A stretch of DNA of 64,000 bases from Duganella flavida (GTDB taxonomy: Bacteria; Pseudomonadota; Gammaproteobacteria; Burkholderiales; Burkholderiaceae_D). Shown here piece by piece: positions 61,303-64,000 of this stretch; the stretch's first letter is position 1, and the number at the start of each line of letters is the position of its first letter. Where the stretch lies: positions 1 to 64,000 of the forward strand of contig NZ_WWCN01000012.1 in the NCBI RefSeq assembly GCF_009857445.1, read 5' to 3'. Below the pieces are notes generated by a model, which was not told the DNA's origin, ran no database searches, and saw nothing but the letters and a program-made list of their open reading frames with translations. Made by a program: the position numbers and the translations under genes.

Positions 61303-62186
61303 GCGCTCTCCGCAGCGTTGTCCAGCAACTCCGGCAGCACTTGTTCGCTACTGCGCAACTGCACGCCGCGCGCCTGCATGGCGCTCAGGAAGGCTTGGTA
61401 CTGCGCATCAAAACCGGTGACCGGGCTGATGCAGTCGGTCAGCAGCACCAGCTTGCGCAACGCGTCGGCGCCGTATTCCTGTTCGAAGTAATCGGCGATG
61501 TGTTCGACCGTGGCCTTCACACAATGGCTGCCGGCCTCGCCGGCCACGTAGATGCGGTCGGCCTCGGCCAAGGTGCGCACGAATTTGGTGTTGAACTGGG
61601 TGTCGGGATCGTCGGCGTACGGCACTTCGGCCTGCACTGCCGAGTAGTGCTCGGTCCACGGATTGGAACCCTTGGCCAGCTTGGCGACGATGCCCAGCGA
61701 AGCTTCTTCCCAATGGCCGTAAGCGGCGTGTACATCGGCGTGGACGTTGTTGCCCCAGCTGCCGATTTCGCAGTGCACCGGCCATACCATCAGCTTGTAG
61801 CGGCCGGCCGCTTCCAGCTGGTCGAGATAGTTCAGCGCCAGCGGCAAGGCGGCGGGATGGCGCGGCGTGTACTTCTGCGCGCGGACCTCGGCGGCAGTGA
61901 TTTCAGTGAACGGATTGACTGGCGCGCCATCGGCGGCGATCCAGAAGATGGGGTGGGCAATGTCGAAACGGTGATGCGAATCGAGCGTGACGCTCATGGC
62001 GCTGAGGCCGGCGCGGCCGCGATTGATCAGGGCCGCCAGGCGCTGCATGTCCTGATGTGCGCCCGGTACTGGCAAGGCCGGCGCAAGTGGCTGGCGGGTG
62101 ACCGGGTCAAGCGGGCGGTAATTCTCTGGCAGGTCGCAAAAATCGTTCTGCGGGTCTATCATCAAGAGATGCAGATTCCGTTTCAT
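61299..62186 (-). CDS. Isochorismatase-family cysteine hydrolase, probable nicotinamidase
   Basis: 295 aa from the ATG at 62186, with GGAG seven bases upstream. Catalytic Asp in MIDPQNDFCD and nucleophile Cys in VAGEAGSHCVKATVEH; metal-ligand His candidates are in TLDSHHRFDIAHPIFW. It is larger than E. coli PncA (~213 aa), like plant and some bacterial forms. Coupling to pncB (ATGA overlap) supports nicotinamide deamidation, which would feed nicotinate to PncB. Confidence 0.85.
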   Translation of the reverse strand: MKRNLHLLMIDPQNDFCDLPENYRPLDPVTRQPLAPALPVPGAHQDMQRLAALINRGRAGLSAMSVTLDSHHRFDIAHPIFWIAADGAPVNPFTEITAAEVRAQKYTPRHPAALPLALNYLDQLEAAGRYKLMVWPVHCEIGSWGNNVHADVHAAYGHWEEASLGIVAKLAKGSNPWTEHYSAVQAEVPYADDPDTQFNTKFVRTLAEADRIYVAGEAGSHCVKATVEHIADYFEQEYGADALRKLVLLTDCISPVTGFDAQYQAFLSAMQARGVQLRSSEQVLPELLDNAAESA

Positions 62187-62226
62187 GGAGGCTCCATTGC
62201 TGTAAGCCTCCATGATACCGCAGAGC

Positions 62227-62297
62227 GTCATTCCCGCGAATGCGGGAATCCATGCTAAGTACGCATTCTATGGACTCCCGCCTACGCGGGAGCGACG
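62227..62297. repeat. REP-like double inverted repeat
   Basis: ATTCCCGCGAATGCGGGAAT and CTCCCGCCTACGCGGGAG form two hairpins, themselves in inverted order around CCATG...CTATGG. This is a common dispersed repeat type in proteobacteria (REP/BIME). It ends at the azoR stop and may terminate or stabilise that transcript. Confidence 0.85.
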
Positions 62298-62909
62298 TCA
62301 GGCAGCAAGCGCTTCGATCTGGGCACGGCCCTTGGCGATGGCTTCTGCTACAGCGGCTTCACCCATGGCTACGCCTTCAGCGACCACGAAGGTAACGTCG
62401 GTCAGGCCGAGGAAGCCCAGCACCGAACGCAGGTAGGTGGTGGTGTGGTCGTAAGCAGCTGCTGGGCCGCTGCTGTAGGCGCCACCAGTAGCAACGAACA
62501 CGATCACTTTTTTGCCGTGTACCAGGCCTTCAGGGCCGTTGGCGCCGTATTTGAAGGTGCGGCCAGCGCGGGCTACGTGGTCGATCCAGGCTTTCAGGCC
62601 GGAAGTCACGCCGAAGTTGTACATTGGTGCGCCGATCACGATGGTGTCAGCAGCCAGCAGTTCGTCCACCAGGGTGTCCGAGGTTTTGATGGTGAAGGCT
62701 TGCTCGGCGTTGCGCTGCTCGGCCGGGGTGAAGTAAGCGCCCAGCATTTGTTCGGTCAGATGCGGTACCGGGCTGGTGGCCAGGTCGCGGGTGACCACGG
62801 TGGTCGACGCGTCAGCTGCTTTCAGCTTGGCGATGAATTCGCTGCCCAGTTGGCGGGTCAGGGAGCCGGTGCTGCGCACGCTGCTGTCGATGTGGAGTAC
62901 GTTTGCCAT
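62298..62909 (-). CDS. azoR: FMN-dependent NADH-azoreductase
   Basis: 203 aa flavodoxin-like fold. FMN-phosphate loop HIDSSVRSTGSLTRQLG, then IGAPMYNFGVTSGLKAWIDH and the AzoR-type FVATGGAYSSGP. It reduces azo dyes and quinones with NADH. It diverges from a LysR gene that probably controls it. Confidence 0.93.
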   Translation of the reverse strand: MANVLHIDSSVRSTGSLTRQLGSEFIAKLKAADASTTVVTRDLATSPVPHLTEQMLGAYFTPAEQRNAEQAFTIKTSDTLVDELLAADTIVIGAPMYNFGVTSGLKAWIDHVARAGRTFKYGANGPEGLVHGKKVIVFVATGGAYSSGPAAAYDHTTTYLRSVLGFLGLTDVTFVVAEGVAMGEAAVAEAIAKGRAQIEALAA

Positions 62910-62940
62910 GATGCTTGGTCCTTTCGGTGAGGGAATGGAA

Positions 62941-63010
62941 TCATCATAAAACGTTTATAATATCGATGAAATACTGTAAATTTAAATCCTACTTATCGAT
63001 AAAATCGATC
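62941..63010. promoter_or_regulatory. azoR / LysR divergent control region
   Basis: A 70-bp AT-rich gap with ATCGAT three times (62964, 62996 and 63004) and a TTTATAAT -10-like sequence. The repeated ATCGAT suggests LysR binding sites; the exact T-N11-A site is not resolved. Confidence 0.4.
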
Positions 63011-64000
63011 ATGAGAGATCCCGGCCTCCCCTCCCTCGACCAGTTGCGCGTGTTTATTGCCGTCATAGACCACGGCGGTTTCGCCCATGCCGCGCGCGCC
63101 CTGCACCGTACCCAGTCGGTGATCAGCTACACCATCGCCAACCTGGAAGAACAGCTCAATGTCGAGCTGCTCGACCGCAGCAAGCGCAAACCCACCCTGA
63201 CCGAGGCCGGCAAGGCGTTGCTGGCCGACGCCCGCGCCGTCTCGCTCAAGGTAGACGGCATGCGCGCCCGCGCCAAGGCGCTGTCGGCCGGGCTGGAAGC
63301 CGAGGTGTCGCTGGTGGTCGATGTGATGTATTCGACCTGCAAGCTGGTGCGCATACTGCACGCCTTCCAAAAGGAATTCCCGACCGTCTCCATGCGCCTG
63401 CGCACCGAGGCGCTGGGTGCGGTGACCCAGTTGGTGGCCGACGGCACTTGCCGCATCGGCATCAGCGGCTGGATGCCGGGCACGCCGGACGTGATCGAGC
63501 GCCAGGCGTGCGGCTTCGTGACCATGGTGCCGGTGGTGGCACCCGGCCATGCGCTGGCGCAGATCGAGGGCATCGTACCGACCGCCGTGCTGCGCGAACA
63601 CACCCAGCTGGTGCTGACCGACCGCAGCACGCTGACGCAGGGACAGGATTTCGGCGTGCTGGCCCTGCGTGACTGGCGCTTGGGCGACCTCAGCTCCAAG
63701 CACGCGCTGCTACGCAACGGCATCGGCTGGGGCAATATGCCGCAGGAGTTTGTGCAGTGGGATCTGGATGCGGGCCGGCTGGTGCAGTTGCAAATCGCCG
63801 AGGGCAGCGCCTTCAGCTTCCCGCTGTACGTGATACGGCGCGGCGACGAAGAGCCAGGGCCGGCCACGCGCTGGCTGATGCAGCAATTCCTCGACGCCGG
63901 TCAGCAGGCCAATGCCAGCGGCACAGAAGGTGCGGACGGCGAGCACTGCCAGCCGCCGCACGGCTACCCGGCGCTGCAAGAACATCCGCCCAGCGCACGC
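63011..64000 (+). CDS. LysR family transcriptional regulator (cut by window end)
   Basis: 330 codons from the ATG at 63011, still open at the window edge. HTH at ~1-60: LDQLRVFIAVIDHGGFAHAA then LHRTQSVISYTIANLE, followed by the usual substrate-binding domain to ~295 and a polar extension. It is already longer than the typical ~300 aa, so the stop is probably near. It diverges from azoR. Confidence 0.92.
   Translation, partial: MRDPGLPSLDQLRVFIAVIDHGGFAHAARALHRTQSVISYTIANLEEQLNVELLDRSKRKPTLTEAGKALLADARAVSLKVDGMRARAKALSAGLEAEVSLVVDVMYSTCKLVRILHAFQKEFPTVSMRLRTEALGAVTQLVADGTCRIGISGWMPGTPDVIERQACGFVTMVPVVAPGHALAQIEGIVPTAVLREHTQLVLTDRSTLTQGQDFGVLALRDWRLGDLSSKHALLRNGIGWGNMPQEFVQWDLDAGRLVQLQIAEGSAFSFPLYVIRRGDEEPGPATRWLMQQFLDAGQQANASGTEGADGEHCQPPHGYPALQEHPPSAR

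Overview
The window looks like chromosome of an Oxalobacteraceae betaproteobacterium (Massilia/Duganella/Janthinobacterium type). The evidence is a high-GC backbone, the Burkholderiales order serC-pheA-hisC-tyrA-aroA-cmk-rpsA-ihfB-lapA-lapB with gyrA and an ompA-like gene diverging beside it, a PEP-CTERM exported protein, and a tmRNA of the usual proteobacterial type. This is inferred from gene content, not from a database search.

Layout. 0-4.5 kb: end of a DUF58 gene, a TgpA-type transglutaminase and mltB, joined by ATGA overlaps, then a small helix-turn-helix protein. 4.5-11.6 kb: cysM, a cNMP-binding/thioredoxin-reductase-like fusion, a frameshifted helical-repeat gene with a long hairpin, an MBL-fold protein, an M28 peptidase and a ComEA-like protein. 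11.6-27.1 kb: one long minus-strand housekeeping block covering heptose and UDP-glucuronate supply, LPS assembly control (lapAB), IHF, ribosomal protein S1, aromatic amino acid and serine synthesis, and gyrA. 27.5-38.8 kb: OmpA-like protein, an Rpn/YhgA-type nuclease with a tetrapeptide-repeat tail, ubiG-gph, two tandem paralogues of unknown function, metY, an ECF41 sigma factor with its carboxymuconolactone decarboxylase-like target, a LysR/SDR pair and a PEP-CTERM protein.

38.9-55.4 kb is a more AT-rich, patchwork genomic island inserted at the 3' end of ssrA. A P4-type integrase gene lies next to ssrA. Three copies of the ssrA 3' end (38.92, 42.91 and 55.41 kb), a 96-bp perfect repeat at two of them, and two copies of a ~566-bp block with a 71-aa membrane protein show two related elements in tandem. 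Element A (~4 kb) carries a DsrE-like protein, an exported protein and a lone PaaK-like ligase. Element B (~12.5 kb) carries an NRPS relic, a carboxylesterase, a subclass B3 metallo-beta-lactamase and a row of about fifteen small orphan genes (Imm35/YrhB, YidD, SseB, Pmp3-like, small membrane proteins). Almost every small gene is followed by the same short motif, consensus CGGCCAANAGCNGACATTG, which is the most interesting signal in the window. Several island genes carry frameshifts.

55.4-64 kb: ssrA, a coiled-coil membrane protein, a TetR regulator with a visible operator, a translationally coupled unit of nicotinamidase-like hydrolase, pncB and a GGDEF-EAL protein, a REP-like inverted repeat, azoR, and a divergent LysR gene that runs off the end.
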